64,000 nucleotides of DNA. Origin: Bradyrhizobium altum. Its GTDB lineage: Bacteria; Pseudomonadota; Alphaproteobacteria; Rhizobiales; Xanthobacteraceae. Position numbers and translations under genes: made by a program. The stretch is from the NCBI RefSeq assembly GCF_020889705.1, contig NZ_JACMYP010000015.1:1-64000 (forward strand), given 5' to 3'. Below, in pieces: positions 6,601 through 16,270 of this stretch; position 1 is the first letter of the stretch, and each line of letters opens with the position of its first letter. The notes below the pieces were generated by a model. That model worked only from the letters and a program-made list of their open reading frames with translations, was not told where the DNA came from and ran no database searches.

Positions 6601-9351
6601 TTATGATGCAGCCTTCAGCTTCGGCGCCGCCGTCTTCGGCTTACCTTTCCTGGCCAGCGCCTCGGCCGTGACGAGCTTCAAACCCTCGGTCGCGTCGTAG
6701 CCATGGATTTCCTTCACATCCAGCTTGCGCATGAAATCGATGGTCTCCTGCGTGATGACCTGGCCAGGCACCATGATCGGGAAGCCCGGCGGGTACGGGA
6801 TCACGAAGTTCGCGGAGACGAGATCGGGTCCATTCTTCAGGCGTCTGTCGATCTCGGGATCGTTCAGGCGAATATATTCGCATCCGGCAGCGTCGTAGGC
6901 TGAATAGAATCCGCCGCGGATGTCACCCTCGTTCGTCTTGGTGCCGGCGTCGCCGCGATAGGCATCGTGGAAATGCGAGAAGTTCGGCAGGTCAGGCACG
7001 TCCTTCATCAGGCTGTTGACCCGCATGTCGAAGCTGACCCTGGCGTTCGCTCCGCCCTTGGCCAGCCCGCGATCGATCTCACCGGAGATTTCGGCCAGCA
7101 CCCGGACAAGATGCGCGACGTCGCTCCGCGTATTATTGATGTTGGACTGGATCAGAACCGAGTTGCGCGAGGTCTTGTTGACCTGGATGTTATAGCGACT
7201 GGCGAGCAGGCCCTTGAACTGCGTTCCGTCGTACCCGGCCGTGCCGCAGACCAGCGTCATGCGGGTCGGATCGAGGCAGAACTCGTCGTCGTTCAGGCTC
7301 TTCAGCGCGCTCGCCCAATTGGTGCCATCAGCCAGATAGTCGGTGAAGCCGCTCTGGCGATATTCCTTCGGCACCATCGCATCCGCGCCGAGCACGCGGA
7401 AATACCCGGAGATTAGCGGATTGGTGTTGACCGCGTTGCGGATCGCGAACGCGATCTCCATGGCATTGGCCACCAGGCCATATCCCTCGAGCTCCATCTG
7501 CCGGCGCGAGACGTCGAGGCTTGCGATCAGCTGCTGGTTGGGGCTGGTCGACGCGTGCGTGAATACGGCCTCCTTGAACTGTGCTTCGACGGTGTGGAAT
7601 TCGATGTCCTTGACTGAGAGCATTGAGCCCTGCCGGATCGCCGACATCGACTTGTGGGTCGAGTTGGTCTGGTAGACGCGCAACCGGATCTGGCGCGGAT
7701 CGGGGATCAGCCTGGTCTTCAGCAGCACGTCGTCCGAGGGGCTCTTGCCGAGCTCGGCCTGCTGCTTCTCGTAAGCGGCAACCGATTTGGGATCGCGCAT
7801 CCAGGCTTCGATCTCGTTCGCCGCGCCCATCGCGGTTCGCCGCCTCAGGAATGGCGAAAACCGCGCGAAGCCGAACCAGGCCTCGTCCCAGAGGAAGATC
7901 AGATCGGGCTTGATCGCGAGGCATTCCTCCATCACCCGCCGCGTGTTGTAGATGTGACCGTCGAAGGTGCAATTGGTCAGGTCGATCATCTTGACCCGGT
8001 CGAGCCGGCCATCGGCCTTCGCGTTCAGAAGCGCCTGCTTGATCGTCTTCAGCGGCACCGCGCCGTACATCGAGTATTCCGTCATCGGGAATGCCTCGAC
8101 GTAGAGCGGCTGCGCGCCGGCGAGCACCATGCCGTAGTGGTGCGACTTGTGGCAATTGCGATCGACGATCGCGATGTCGCCGGGACCCAGCAGCGCCTGC
8201 ACCGCCATCTTGTTGGATGTCGAGGTGCCGTTGGTCACGAAGTAGACCCGGTCCGCGCCGAGTGCGCGCGCGGCCTTCTCCTGCGCTTTCTTGATGTTGC
8301 CGGTCGGCTCCAGCATGCTATCGAGGCCGCCGGTGGTGGCGCTGCTCTCGGCAAGGAACAGGTTCAGCCCGTAGAACTCGCCCATGTCGCGGATCCAGTC
8401 CGACTTGAACACGGACTTGCCCCGCGCGATCGGCAGCGCGTGGAAGGTGCCGATCGGCCGCTGCGCGTATTTCTTCAGATTGTCGAAGAACGGCGTATCG
8501 AAGCGATCCTGCACGCCCTCCAGAATTGAAAGGTGCAATTCGAGGATATCCTCGACCGAGTAGAACACCCGGCGCGCCACGTCGGCCTCGGGATTGCCGG
8601 CCAACTCCTCGACGTCGCGATTGGACATGAGATAGAGATCAAGCTCGGGACGGACCCGCTTCAGGATATGGGCCAGCCGCAGCGCGGACGCATCGGACTC
8701 GTCGCTGAGCCCCATGGCGCCCGTCATGGCGCGAAGCACAGGCGCATCGTGGCGCGAGCGCAGCCCGAAGCCTTCATTGATCACCACCGCCGCGATATTG
8801 GGATTGAGCATTGCCGCACAGAAGGCATCCTCGAGGCTGCCCACCACGACGGGCTCGTAGATGAAAGCATCGACCGGACGTCGCAGCTTGCGCCATTCCA
8901 CCAAAAGTCCTGGCCAGTTGCTGGCCGGCACGCCGGTCACGATCAGGGTCTCGAAGTAAGGACGGCGCGCCGCCGATTGTCCGAGAGTTGGCGGCAGCAA
9001 ATCGGGAACGTCGCCATTGCTCTCATCTTGCGTGCTCCAGTCTCCAGAATGCTGGCGGAAGGATTTTGTCTGAAGTGCCTGCGCGATCCGCGTCGCAAGC
9101 ATATGCGAGGTGGCGGCGTCGCCCGCCGCCGCGGCTTCCTTCAGCGCCGCCATCAAGCGAAGTCCCGGGTAGCCGTGAAACTCCTCGGTGATCGCAAGCG
9201 CCGACAGCGCCGCGTCGTACGCCGCACGGCCACCGCCCCTGCTCCACACCTTTGCCGCCTCGACCAGATCGCGCCAATTGTCGGCTCGTCCGCCAGGTCC
9301 GGAGAAGAACTGGTCGATGCGCTGCTGGGCCGGCTTCGCGTCGTTGGCCAT
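6601..9351 (-). CDS. Orn/Lys/Arg decarboxylase family PLP enzyme
   Basis: A 916-aa fold-type I PLP decarboxylase of the Orn/Lys/Arg class, which converts a basic amino acid to the diamine or agmatine and consumes a proton. An N-terminal non-catalytic region (about 1-300) precedes the PLP domain: TNGTSTSNKMAVQALLGPGD, then FLWDEAWFGFARF (Asp facing the PLP nitrogen) and the Schiff-base lysine in TNSTHKSMSAIRQGS (Lys567). A C-terminal domain ends PYPPGFPIMVPGQVIT, the classical decarboxylase C-terminal motif. The start at 9351 is chosen by GGGAG 8 nt upstream; a longer reading to 9405 has none. Which amino acid is used cannot be told from sequence. A FixK-like box 63 nt upstream suggests anaerobic/acid stress induction. 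Confidence 0.88.
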   Translation of the reverse strand: MANDAKPAQQRIDQFFSGPGGRADNWRDLVEAAKVWSRGGGRAAYDAALSALAITEEFHGYPGLRLMAALKEAAAAGDAATSHMLATRIAQALQTKSFRQHSGDWSTQDESNGDVPDLLPPTLGQSAARRPYFETLIVTGVPASNWPGLLVEWRKLRRPVDAFIYEPVVVGSLEDAFCAAMLNPNIAAVVINEGFGLRSRHDAPVLRAMTGAMGLSDESDASALRLAHILKRVRPELDLYLMSNRDVEELAGNPEADVARRVFYSVEDILELHLSILEGVQDRFDTPFFDNLKKYAQRPIGTFHALPIARGKSVFKSDWIRDMGEFYGLNLFLAESSATTGGLDSMLEPTGNIKKAQEKAARALGADRVYFVTNGTSTSNKMAVQALLGPGDIAIVDRNCHKSHHYGMVLAGAQPLYVEAFPMTEYSMYGAVPLKTIKQALLNAKADGRLDRVKMIDLTNCTFDGHIYNTRRVMEECLAIKPDLIFLWDEAWFGFARFSPFLRRRTAMGAANEIEAWMRDPKSVAAYEKQQAELGKSPSDDVLLKTRLIPDPRQIRLRVYQTNSTHKSMSAIRQGSMLSVKDIEFHTVEAQFKEAVFTHASTSPNQQLIASLDVSRRQMELEGYGLVANAMEIAFAIRNAVNTNPLISGYFRVLGADAMVPKEYRQSGFTDYLADGTNWASALKSLNDDEFCLDPTRMTLVCGTAGYDGTQFKGLLASRYNIQVNKTSRNSVLIQSNINNTRSDVAHLVRVLAEISGEIDRGLAKGGANARVSFDMRVNSLMKDVPDLPNFSHFHDAYRGDAGTKTNEGDIRGGFYSAYDAAGCEYIRLNDPEIDRRLKNGPDLVSANFVIPYPPGFPIMVPGQVITQETIDFMRKLDVKEIHGYDATEGLKLVTAEALARKGKPKTAAPKLKAAS

Positions 9352-9413
9352 CAATGTCTCCCGATTTTGGCGCTGGTTCTGTGCAATCGTAAGAACCGGC
9401 CCCATCGCTCCCT

Positions 9414-9427
9414 TTGATCCAGGTCAA
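9414..9427. promoter_or_regulatory. FNR/FixK box (TTGAT-CCAG-GTCAA)
   Basis: One mismatch from the perfect dyad (GTCAA for ATCAA), a variant tolerated in FixK sites. It lies 63 nt before the decarboxylase start at 9351 on the minus strand. Confidence 0.7.
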
Positions 9428-9544
9428 GCCGCAGTCGGAATGAGACAAAGCTCGCAGCCGCCGGGCGAGCGCAACGTCTTGCGATGCAACAAGGCTGCGT
9501 TGTCGAGGAGCGGTCCGCGAGGGCTGCGCACGCCAAGTGTTTGC

Positions 9545-11227
9545 CTACGGCTTTCTGTCGCTCAATACGCTGTCGAGCGTGCGCATCCAGTCGGCGCTGT
9601 CGGTCTTGTCGGCGAGACCATCCGCCTGAAGCAGATCCCGCAATTGCGCGTGCGCGCCGACGATACAGAACGTGATGTGGCGCGATGCGAGTTCCTGGTG
9701 AAGGTCGTGCAGCATGCGTGACCCCGCCAGGTCGATGAACGGCGAGGCCGACAGGTCACAGGCCACCAGCCTGACGTCGGGAGACACCTGAAGCGCCGCC
9801 AGTACGGTTTCGAAGATCGTCTCGGCATTGACATAAAGTAGCGAGGTTTCCGGGCGGAACGCCATGATCCCGATCAACGGCTCGACATCATCATGTCGTG
9901 CCCGGTCGGAATAGCGGCCGCTGCCGGGTTGACGGCCAAGAAACGCGATGTTGGGCTGCGATGCGCGCAGCACCAGCAGGAAGATGGAGGCGACGGCCGC
10001 CAGCAGGACGCCCTGCAATATCCCGAGGAACAGCACGGATACCAGCGCGATGACAGCTGCATAGAAGTCAATCCTACTGATCCGCCACATTCTGGCGAGC
10101 GCCGGGATATCGACCAGTTTGTAGACGGCCGAAAAAACGATCGCGGCGAGCACGGACTTCGGCAGATTGGTCAGCAGCCCCGTGAAAAACAGCAGGCAGA
10201 GTGCGAGGGTTGCCGAACAAAACACCAGCGCCAGCGGCGTCCGCGCGCCGGCGGCGTCATTGACGGCCGACTGCGACAGCCCGCCGGCGACGGGATAACC
10301 ATGCCCAAAAGCTGCGGCGAGATTGGCCGCGCCGAGTCCCAGAAACTCTTGCCGAACATCCAGTGCGTAACCGTGCTTTGCCGCGAAGCTTCGCGCGGCG
10401 GACACGCCTTCGACGTAGGCGAGCACGAGGCATCCGGCCGCGATCGGAAAAAGATCGTCGAACTCGAGCAAACCAAATGTCGGTACCGAAATGGTCGGCA
10501 ACCCGGTCGGGATCGCGCCGGTCACCGGCAATCCCAGCTGCGCGAGCCCCAGTGCGCTGGCAGTAAGGATCGATAGCGCGACCACCGCCAGCCCAATGGG
10601 CTTTCCAGGCAGCCTGCGCTCGCCGAGCAAGAGCAGCATGGTCGCGGCCACGCCAAAGCCGAGCACCAGCGGCCTGGTATCGCCGAGTTGGCCGGCAAGC
10701 TTGATCGCGCGATCGAAGAAGTTGTGACCGCCTCCGGCCACGCCGAACAGGCTCGGCAACTGGCTCATGATGATGGTGAGCCCCGCTCCGGCCTTGAAGC
10801 CCACCAGAATACTATCGCTGATCAACCGCACCAGCAGGCTGAGCTTGAACAGCCAGGCAATCAGGCAGAGCAGTGCGACGCTGAAGGCAACCAGGCTGAC
10901 GATCTGCCCGTAACGTGTCGCATCGCCGCCGGCTAATATGCCGACGGCGCCGGCGATCATCAGCGAGATCGCCGAGGTCGGTCCCACCGCGAGTTGCCGG
11001 GACGAGCCCAGCAAAGCGTATCCCACGCCGCCGAGCAGGTAGCCGTAGACGCCGATCTGCGGCGGCAGGCCGGCGAGTCCTGCATAGGCCAACGACACCG
11101 GGATCGCGTAAGCCGCCAGCGTGACCCCGGCGATTGCGTCCGCCCCGAGCCAGGATGCGCGGTAGTCGGCGAGCCAGCTCGCCGGCGGAAACCAGCGCAT
11201 CCAACTCGTCTTTCCCTGGATTGACAT
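9545..11227 (-). CDS. SulP-family anion transporter with STAS domain
   Basis: A 560-aa inner-membrane transporter. The N-terminal two thirds has about 10-12 hydrophobic helices with SulP hallmarks: AGVTLAAYAIPVSLAYAGLAG near the start, PTSAISLMIAGAVG, and VEGVSAARSFAAKHGY. A hydrophilic STAS domain (about residues 445-550) contains LVACDLSASPFIDLAGSRML, the region where sulfate-transporter/anti-sigma-antagonist domains carry their regulatory Ser. Substrates in the family are sulfate, bicarbonate or dicarboxylates; this one cannot be assigned. The start is taken at MSIQGKTSW (11227) after GGCGGG. A FixK box is 62 nt upstream and shared with the divergent hydrolase gene. Confidence 0.88.
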   Translation of the reverse strand: MSIQGKTSWMRWFPPASWLADYRASWLGADAIAGVTLAAYAIPVSLAYAGLAGLPPQIGVYGYLLGGVGYALLGSSRQLAVGPTSAISLMIAGAVGILAGGDATRYGQIVSLVAFSVALLCLIAWLFKLSLLVRLISDSILVGFKAGAGLTIIMSQLPSLFGVAGGGHNFFDRAIKLAGQLGDTRPLVLGFGVAATMLLLLGERRLPGKPIGLAVVALSILTASALGLAQLGLPVTGAIPTGLPTISVPTFGLLEFDDLFPIAAGCLVLAYVEGVSAARSFAAKHGYALDVRQEFLGLGAANLAAAFGHGYPVAGGLSQSAVNDAAGARTPLALVFCSATLALCLLFFTGLLTNLPKSVLAAIVFSAVYKLVDIPALARMWRISRIDFYAAVIALVSVLFLGILQGVLLAAVASIFLLVLRASQPNIAFLGRQPGSGRYSDRARHDDVEPLIGIMAFRPETSLLYVNAETIFETVLAALQVSPDVRLVACDLSASPFIDLAGSRMLHDLHQELASRHITFCIVGAHAQLRDLLQADGLADKTDSADWMRTLDSVLSDRKP

Positions 11228-11288
11228 CAAGCCCGCCGTATGACGCCACAATGGTCGCCTGTCGTCGCGCCCGCGGGTCAGCTGCTCG

Positions 11289-11302
11289 TTGATTCAGATC
11301 AA
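11289..11302. promoter_or_regulatory. FNR/FixK box (TTGAT-TCAG-ATCAA)
   Basis: A perfect dyad in the divergent gap between the SulP gene (start 11227, minus; 62 nt) and the secreted hydrolase (start 11390, plus; 88 nt). The identical core with TCAG spacer recurs at 18532. Confidence 0.8.
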
Positions 11303-11389
11303 GCCTCGCGGTCGGCAATGTGCTTCTCACGTTGCTCGGTTCGATCGTCGTGACCTGCACATTTGCAAAATGACCGCTGGAGGCATGGC

Positions 11390-12277
11390 ATGCGTCAGCA
11401 CCGCTTACGGTTCCTCGCAATCGGAGCGCTTCTGTTGCTTGGCCTGATCGCTCCAGCACGCGCCGACGAGCAAGGGCCATCCCAGCGCATCCAGGAAGAG
11501 ATCTGGGTGTTGCCGCTACCGCTCCCAATGTTCGCCTATCTGGTTCGTCCGCTCGGCGACGGCCCTTTCCCGCTGGTCATCATGAACCATGGCGTGTCGT
11601 TGAACGCCAGGGATCGCAGCTTCTTCCCGCTGGTCGAATTCCGCGATGCCGCAATGTGGTTTGCTCAGCGCGGCTATCTCGTGGTGGCGCCGGTCGGGAC
11701 CGGCTATGGCGCGGCAGCCATCGATATTCCGGAACGCGGTCTGTACGGCCCGTTCTTCTCCAAGATCGGGAAATGCACCAATCCGAACTTCCTCGATCCA
11801 GGCCTTGCCGTCGCGCAGGTCGATCTCTGGATCATCGACTACATGGCTGCCGAAAAGCGCATCGTGCCGAAAGACGTCATCGTCGTCGGACAGTCGGCCG
11901 GCGGCTGGGCGGCGATCGCGCTGTCGAGCCTCAATCCGCCGCAAGTCAAGGCTATCATCACCTTTGCAGCGGGGCGCGGCGGTCGTGTCGATGGCAAGCC
12001 CAACAACAATTGCGGTCCCGACAGACTGGTCGAAGCGACTGGCGCGTTTGGTCACACATCGCGGGTGCCGATGCTGTGGCTCTACATCGAGAACGACACG
12101 TTCTTCGGTCCGGCCCTGTCAAAGCGAATGCACGAGGCATTCACGCGCGCCGGCGGTCGAGCCGAATACCATCTGTTGCCGCCGTTCGGCGACGAAGGGC
12201 ATTTCCTGATCGGCTCTCCCGCTTCCATTCCCATCTGGTCGCCACTGGTCGAACGATTTCTGGACAGGGTTCGCTGA
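11390..12277 (+). CDS. secreted alpha/beta hydrolase (dienelactone hydrolase-like)
   Basis: A 295-aa protein with a signal peptide (LRFLAIGALLLLGLIAPARA). The mature domain is an alpha/beta hydrolase: oxyanion region VIMNHGVSLN, nucleophile elbow VVGQSAGGWAA (Ser169), the acid in YIENDTFFG and the catalytic His in FGDEGHFL. So all three catalytic residues seem present, and it should be an active periplasmic esterase/lactonase of unknown substrate. The start at 11390 is preferred over 11363 because GGAGG sits 7 nt upstream. It is followed after 27 nt by the IalB-like gene, probably one operon under the FixK box at 11289. Confidence 0.8.
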   Translation: MRQHRLRFLAIGALLLLGLIAPARADEQGPSQRIQEEIWVLPLPLPMFAYLVRPLGDGPFPLVIMNHGVSLNARDRSFFPLVEFRDAAMWFAQRGYLVVAPVGTGYGAAAIDIPERGLYGPFFSKIGKCTNPNFLDPGLAVAQVDLWIIDYMAAEKRIVPKDVIVVGQSAGGWAAIALSSLNPPQVKAIITFAAGRGGRVDGKPNNNCGPDRLVEATGAFGHTSRVPMLWLYIENDTFFGPALSKRMHEAFTRAGGRAEYHLLPPFGDEGHFLIGSPASIPIWSPLVERFLDRVR

Positions 12278-12304
12278 TCGGCCAATCTTGCTGGAGGAGC
12301 ATCC

Positions 12305-12883
12305 ATGGTCCGATACGGTGCCTTGGCGAAGTTGGTGCTGTTCGCGGCCAGCATCAGTGCGGCGCACAGTCAACAGGCCCCGTCGCCGCCGGCCGCAGTC
12401 AAGGATGGTGCCGAAGTAGCCCCGCGTGGGGTGCGCACAGCCCGGGACATCAAATATGGCGAGTGGCAAAAGCTCTGCTTCAACGCAGCTGGCGCAAAGA
12501 CATTATGCCGAACGACGATCACCGGCAGCTTCGCGACCGGCCAGACCGCCGTTCGCATCGACCTGGTCGAGCGCGAAGACGGCACCACCCGCGTCCAGCT
12601 ATTCCTGCCGGTCGGGATGTATCTGCAGGCCGGGGTCAAACTATCGGTCGACCAGAAGCAGATCTATCGCCTGCCCTATACCTGGTGCGTAACCAACATG
12701 TGCATCGCAGCCGATGTTGCCGATCCCAAGCTTCTCGAGGACATGGACGGCGGGAAGGCGCTCTCGATCGACGTTGTCGACAGCAGCATTCTGACGGTGT
12801 CGACATCGGTGCCACTCGACCGCTTTGCGACCGTGCGCAAGGGAACGCCCGCGCTGACGCTCGATCAAGCCATTGATGAATGA
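12305..12883 (+). CDS. invasion-associated locus B (IalB) family protein
   Basis: A 192-aa secreted protein with a signal peptide cut after about residue 22 (AAHSQ). The core is typical of IalB: KYGEWQKLCFNAAGAKTLCRTT near the start, RIDLVEREDGTTRVQLFLPVGMYLQAGVKLSVD, and the paired-cysteine YTWCVTNMCIAADV. Four cysteines are placed to form two disulfides, as in the family. It acts in the periplasm; the name comes from Bartonella, and in free-living alphaproteobacteria the role is undefined. A strong GGAGGAG is 6 nt before the ATG. It lies downstream of the alpha/beta hydrolase in the same direction. Confidence 0.85.
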   Translation: MVRYGALAKLVLFAASISAAHSQQAPSPPAAVKDGAEVAPRGVRTARDIKYGEWQKLCFNAAGAKTLCRTTITGSFATGQTAVRIDLVEREDGTTRVQLFLPVGMYLQAGVKLSVDQKQIYRLPYTWCVTNMCIAADVADPKLLEDMDGGKALSIDVVDSSILTVSTSVPLDRFATVRKGTPALTLDQAIDE

Positions 12884-12899
12884 TTACGAACTGTAACCG

Positions 12900-13274
12900 C
12901 TAGATCACGCCAGCCAACAACCGCTCGATCGGTTGGATCAGCGAATTGGCGGTGAATGGCTTGGTCAGATAGGCCACGCATCCCGATGCCATCGCCGCCA
13001 TGCGCGTCGCCGGGTTGTCGTTCCCGGTGATGTAGATGACGGGGACGTCGATGCCTTGATCCGCCAAGCGGTGCCGCAGTTCGATCCCGGAACCATCGCT
13101 GAGATTGATGTCCAGGATTAGACAAACCGCACTATCGAAGCTGCTATGCCTCAGTAAGGCACTTCCAGTCTCGAATAAGACGGATGCAAATCCATACTCC
13201 CGCAGAAGCCGTCCGATCCCGCGGAGCATGGAGGGATTATCATCCACGACGAAAACGAGTTTCGCGGTTGGCAA
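12900..13274 (-). CDS. single-domain response regulator (FixJ-type receiver)
   Basis: A 124-aa protein that is a receiver domain only, with no output. It has the acidic pair VVDDNP, the phospho-acceptor Asp55 in CLILDINLSD, Thr in VIYITGND and Lys in YLTKPFT. It begins at TTG 13274 with GAGG 9 nt before. Stand-alone receivers often act as phosphate sinks or compete for a histidine kinase. It lies 186 nt downstream of the FixJ-like gene, on the same strand as that gene and the kinase at 14175-16019, so it is likely part of their phosphorelay. Confidence 0.85.
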   Translation of the reverse strand: MPTAKLVFVVDDNPSMLRGIGRLLREYGFASVLFETGSALLRHSSFDSAVCLILDINLSDGSGIELRHRLADQGIDVPVIYITGNDNPATRMAAMASGCVAYLTKPFTANSLIQPIERLLAGVI

Positions 13275-13460
13275 ATTTCGAAACCTCTACCTTATCGCTC
13301 GATCAGAATCTCGACTTGCTGCCCTTCGTCCACATCTGGATGCAGGACACATCAAGCCCTCTCGGCGCGCAACATAGTCGCGGCCAACATTGCAGATACG
13401 CCCCGTCACAAAGCTTTCATATTGTACCATGGGACAGGAGTGGTGTAGCCGCGGCTCGGA

Positions 13461-14093
13461 TCAACCCTTGACTTGGCCGCCGGGCGCGCCCGCGTTGAGC
13501 CGCTCCGCGATCGAGACCAGCTCGGCAAGTGACTGCACCTGCATCTTCTCCATGACCTGGTGGCGATGCGCCTTGATCGTGCGCTCCGTGGTGCCAAGCT
13601 CGTACGCAATCTGCTTGTTGATCCGACCGCACACAATCAGATCGAACACCTGCCGCTCGCGTGGGGTCAACCTTGCCAGCAGCGCGCGGAGGGAGTCGAG
13701 CCTGGTTCGCTGGCTCCGGGTCAACTCGTGCCGCGCGACGGCGCGATTGATTGCCTCGATCAACTGTTCTGATGCGATCGGCTTGGTCAGGAAGTCTTCG
13801 GCGCCAGCCTTGATCGCCTGGACGGTCGTCGCCGTGTCGGCATGTCCGGTGAGGAACACGATCGGAAGCGTCGACTCCAGCTCGTTAAGACGGATCTGCA
13901 GCTCCGGACCACTCATTCCGGGAATGCGTACGTCCAGCACGATGCAGCCGGCCTCCTCGTCGCCAGGCAAGCGATCGAGCAGTTGCCGGGCCGAGGCGTA
14001 CGTTGCAACGCGATAGCCCGCGAGCTTGAGCCTGCGCTCGAGTGCTGTACGAAACGAGGCGTCGTCGTCGACGATATGCACGTAAGCGTGCAT
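13461..14093 (-). CDS. FixJ-family response regulator (receiver + LuxR-type HTH)
   Basis: A 210-aa two-domain regulator. The receiver (about 1-120) has VHIVDDDASF, phospho-acceptor Asp54 in CIVLDVRIPG, FLTGHAD and FLTKPI. After a linker rich in Arg, the LuxR/FixJ helix-turn-helix follows: LTPRERQVFDLIVCGRINKQIA and a recognition helix in TTERTIKAHRHQVMEKM. In rhizobia FixJ-like proteins turn on fixK when phosphorylated. Here a FixK-like gene lies 2.2 kb away on the opposite strand, beyond the sensor kinase. ATG 14093 has GAGAGGAA directly upstream; a longer frame to 14156 lacks a ribosome site. Gap to the kinase gene is 81 nt. Confidence 0.9.
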   Translation of the reverse strand: MHAYVHIVDDDASFRTALERRLKLAGYRVATYASARQLLDRLPGDEEAGCIVLDVRIPGMSGPELQIRLNELESTLPIVFLTGHADTATTVQAIKAGAEDFLTKPIASEQLIEAINRAVARHELTRSQRTRLDSLRALLARLTPRERQVFDLIVCGRINKQIAYELGTTERTIKAHRHQVMEKMQVQSLAELVSIAERLNAGAPGGQVKG

Positions 14094-14174
14094 TTCCTCT
14101 CTCTTGCTCAACCTACGGCGAAATACCGCGTACCTATTAGCACTGCCTGCTGCCAAAGTAAGAGCCCAAACGCG

Positions 14175-16019
14175 CTATGCCGCCAACGGCAGTGAAAGGT
14201 GGAATACCGCTCCTCCCCCGGACTGGTTCTCGGCCCAGAGCTGGCCGCTATGCGCCAGAACGATCGTCCGTGCGATCGACAGGCCGATGCCCATTCCCTG
14301 CTCCTTCGTGGTGAAGAACGGATCGAAAATCTCGTTCAGCCGATCCTGGGGGATTCCCGGGCCGGAATCGGAGATCGAAATCACGGCCGACTCCGCTCCA
14401 TTGACTTCAGTACGCCCGATGATCGTGCGTCCGTAGGGCATCCTGGCCATTGCGTCCATGCTGTTGACCACGAGGTTGAGAATGACCTGCTGCAGCTGGA
14501 CCGGGTCACCTTTCACGCGCAGCGTCTGCGGCGACGTCTGCAGGTATATCGCGACGTTGCGCGCCGAGGCCTGCGGCTTGAGAAAATCGAACGCCTCCCG
14601 CATGGACTGGTTGAGGTCGATGTCCTTCTTCTCAAATGGCGCACGCTTCAGCAGGCTGCGCATCCGGCGGATCACCTCGCTCGCGCGCAGATCATCGCGC
14701 TTGATGTCGGAAATGATTTCGCGCACCTCCTGGAGGTCGGGCGTCGGCGAACCGAGGATCAACTCCGCGCTCTCGGCATTGGTCAGGATCGAGCCCAGCG
14801 GCTGGTTCAGCTCATGGGCGATCGAGGACGACAGTTCTCCGGCGGTCGCCTGCCGATTGATGTGGGCTAGCTGGGACTGTTGATTGCGGGCCTCGACCTC
14901 GGCCTTCCGCCGCATATGCCGCTCGTGCAGCAGGAACGCGATCAGCAAGGTCTGGACCAACAACGCCGTAGCGAGCGCAATCGCCCGCCAGCGATATTTT
15001 TCCAGGAAACTCGGGTCACGGAAACGAATTTCGCTGCCTTGCGGCAGACTGGCTTCGCTGACACTCCAGCGTTGCATCTGCTGCCAATTGAAGATCGGCC
15101 TCACGGCATCGATGGCCGACGGCGGCAGGTTCTCCGGGGCTTCTCCATCCAGAAGCCGCAGTGCCCTTTTTGCCGCCTCGGCACCGATCAAGGACGGGAC
15201 AATGACGAATCCGCCTATGCCGCCCGGCCTGAGGAAAGTCTCCGCCGAGACGACGATAGGGCGATTTGCCTTCGCAGCGACAAAAGCGAGGGCATCTGAG
15301 GGTGGATAATAGTTGCCTTTGCCGTCGCTATAGAGGCCGGTATAGATGATCGCGCTGCGGTCGGGAAGCGCGGCCACCTGCCCGATGATGTCCGGCATCG
15401 GGCGCCCGACCATCTCGATGATATCGACGCCCGGAATGCCGGCCGCTACCTGGTCTTTCCAGTTACGAAAGATAACCTGCCGCTCCCATTCCGCGCCGAC
15501 GATCACGACGGTCTTGAGGTCTGGCACCACGGCGCGAGCGACCGAGACGGCATTCTCGAACTTCAAGGTCACGATGCCGCCGGTGACAAAGGCAGGCGGT
15601 CGCAATCGCTCGAAATCGGCCTCCTCGACCAGCGCGAAGACGATCGGCGTGTCGGGCCAAAGCTGCGGGCGCCAGCGGAGCGCAACCTCGAGCGCAGCCG
15701 CTCCGACGGCAACCACGACGCCGATCGGTCGATCGCGATATTTCGTCTCGAGAAACCGCCGGAAACTCTCCTGATAGGCCTCACCGCCGAAGCGATTGAG
15801 ATCGAGGCTTTCCGTGTAGATGGTCGTCGGCGCGTGACTGTGCGCGCTCACGGCATCCCTCAGCCCAACGAAGACTTGATAGTAGAACGGGCCGCGCCGA
15901 TCGGACTGGTCCAGCACCAGCATGGAATGTGGACGCGCCTCTTGCGCCCGGAGACCCGCCGGCGACAGCAACGTAGCCAGCAGGATAATCAGTCCAGAGA
16001 GCCGAATTGCGTTGCCCAT
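14175..16019 (-). CDS. sensor histidine kinase with periplasmic ABC substrate-binding-like domain
   Basis: A 614-aa membrane kinase. A signal/anchor at 1-25 precedes a periplasmic region (about 30-335) with the look of the ABC_sub_bind fold: HSMLVLDQSDRRGPFYYQVF, VVVAVGAAALEVAL, IVFALVEEADFERL and AIIYTGLYSDGKG. One TM helix (about 345-365) leads into the cytosol. The HisKA H-box SSSIAHELNQPLG has His402, and the ATPase domain shows NLVVNSMDAM (N-box), ISDSGPGI (G1) and GMGIGLSIARTI (G2). It probably phosphorylates the FixJ-like regulator just downstream. There is no haem-binding PAS domain as in FixL, so the input is probably a periplasmic ligand, not oxygen directly. Confidence 0.9.
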   Translation of the reverse strand: MGNAIRLSGLIILLATLLSPAGLRAQEARPHSMLVLDQSDRRGPFYYQVFVGLRDAVSAHSHAPTTIYTESLDLNRFGGEAYQESFRRFLETKYRDRPIGVVVAVGAAALEVALRWRPQLWPDTPIVFALVEEADFERLRPPAFVTGGIVTLKFENAVSVARAVVPDLKTVVIVGAEWERQVIFRNWKDQVAAGIPGVDIIEMVGRPMPDIIGQVAALPDRSAIIYTGLYSDGKGNYYPPSDALAFVAAKANRPIVVSAETFLRPGGIGGFVIVPSLIGAEAAKRALRLLDGEAPENLPPSAIDAVRPIFNWQQMQRWSVSEASLPQGSEIRFRDPSFLEKYRWRAIALATALLVQTLLIAFLLHERHMRRKAEVEARNQQSQLAHINRQATAGELSSSIAHELNQPLGSILTNAESAELILGSPTPDLQEVREIISDIKRDDLRASEVIRRMRSLLKRAPFEKKDIDLNQSMREAFDFLKPQASARNVAIYLQTSPQTLRVKGDPVQLQQVILNLVVNSMDAMARMPYGRTIIGRTEVNGAESAVISISDSGPGIPQDRLNEIFDPFFTTKEQGMGIGLSIARTIVLAHSGQLWAENQSGGGAVFHLSLPLAA

Positions 16020-16270
16020 AGCGCTCGGAGCCGGAGACCAACGGGTTCAAGAAAACTAGCACCCCGTTATCGTCGTGAAAATTGAAAAGTAATCTAAGAT
16101 TGTGCGCACCAATTGCGAAGAAACTACCGCATTTCGCGCACCCTGTCCTTTGGGACAATGACCTCAAGACCAATAGAGGCTGGCCGGGCCCTGTCGTAGA
16201 GCATTCCGCGCGGACAAGAATTTTCGAGCCGTTGCAGATGCCGCAAGTTCATTACGAGGTGAGTTGGTCC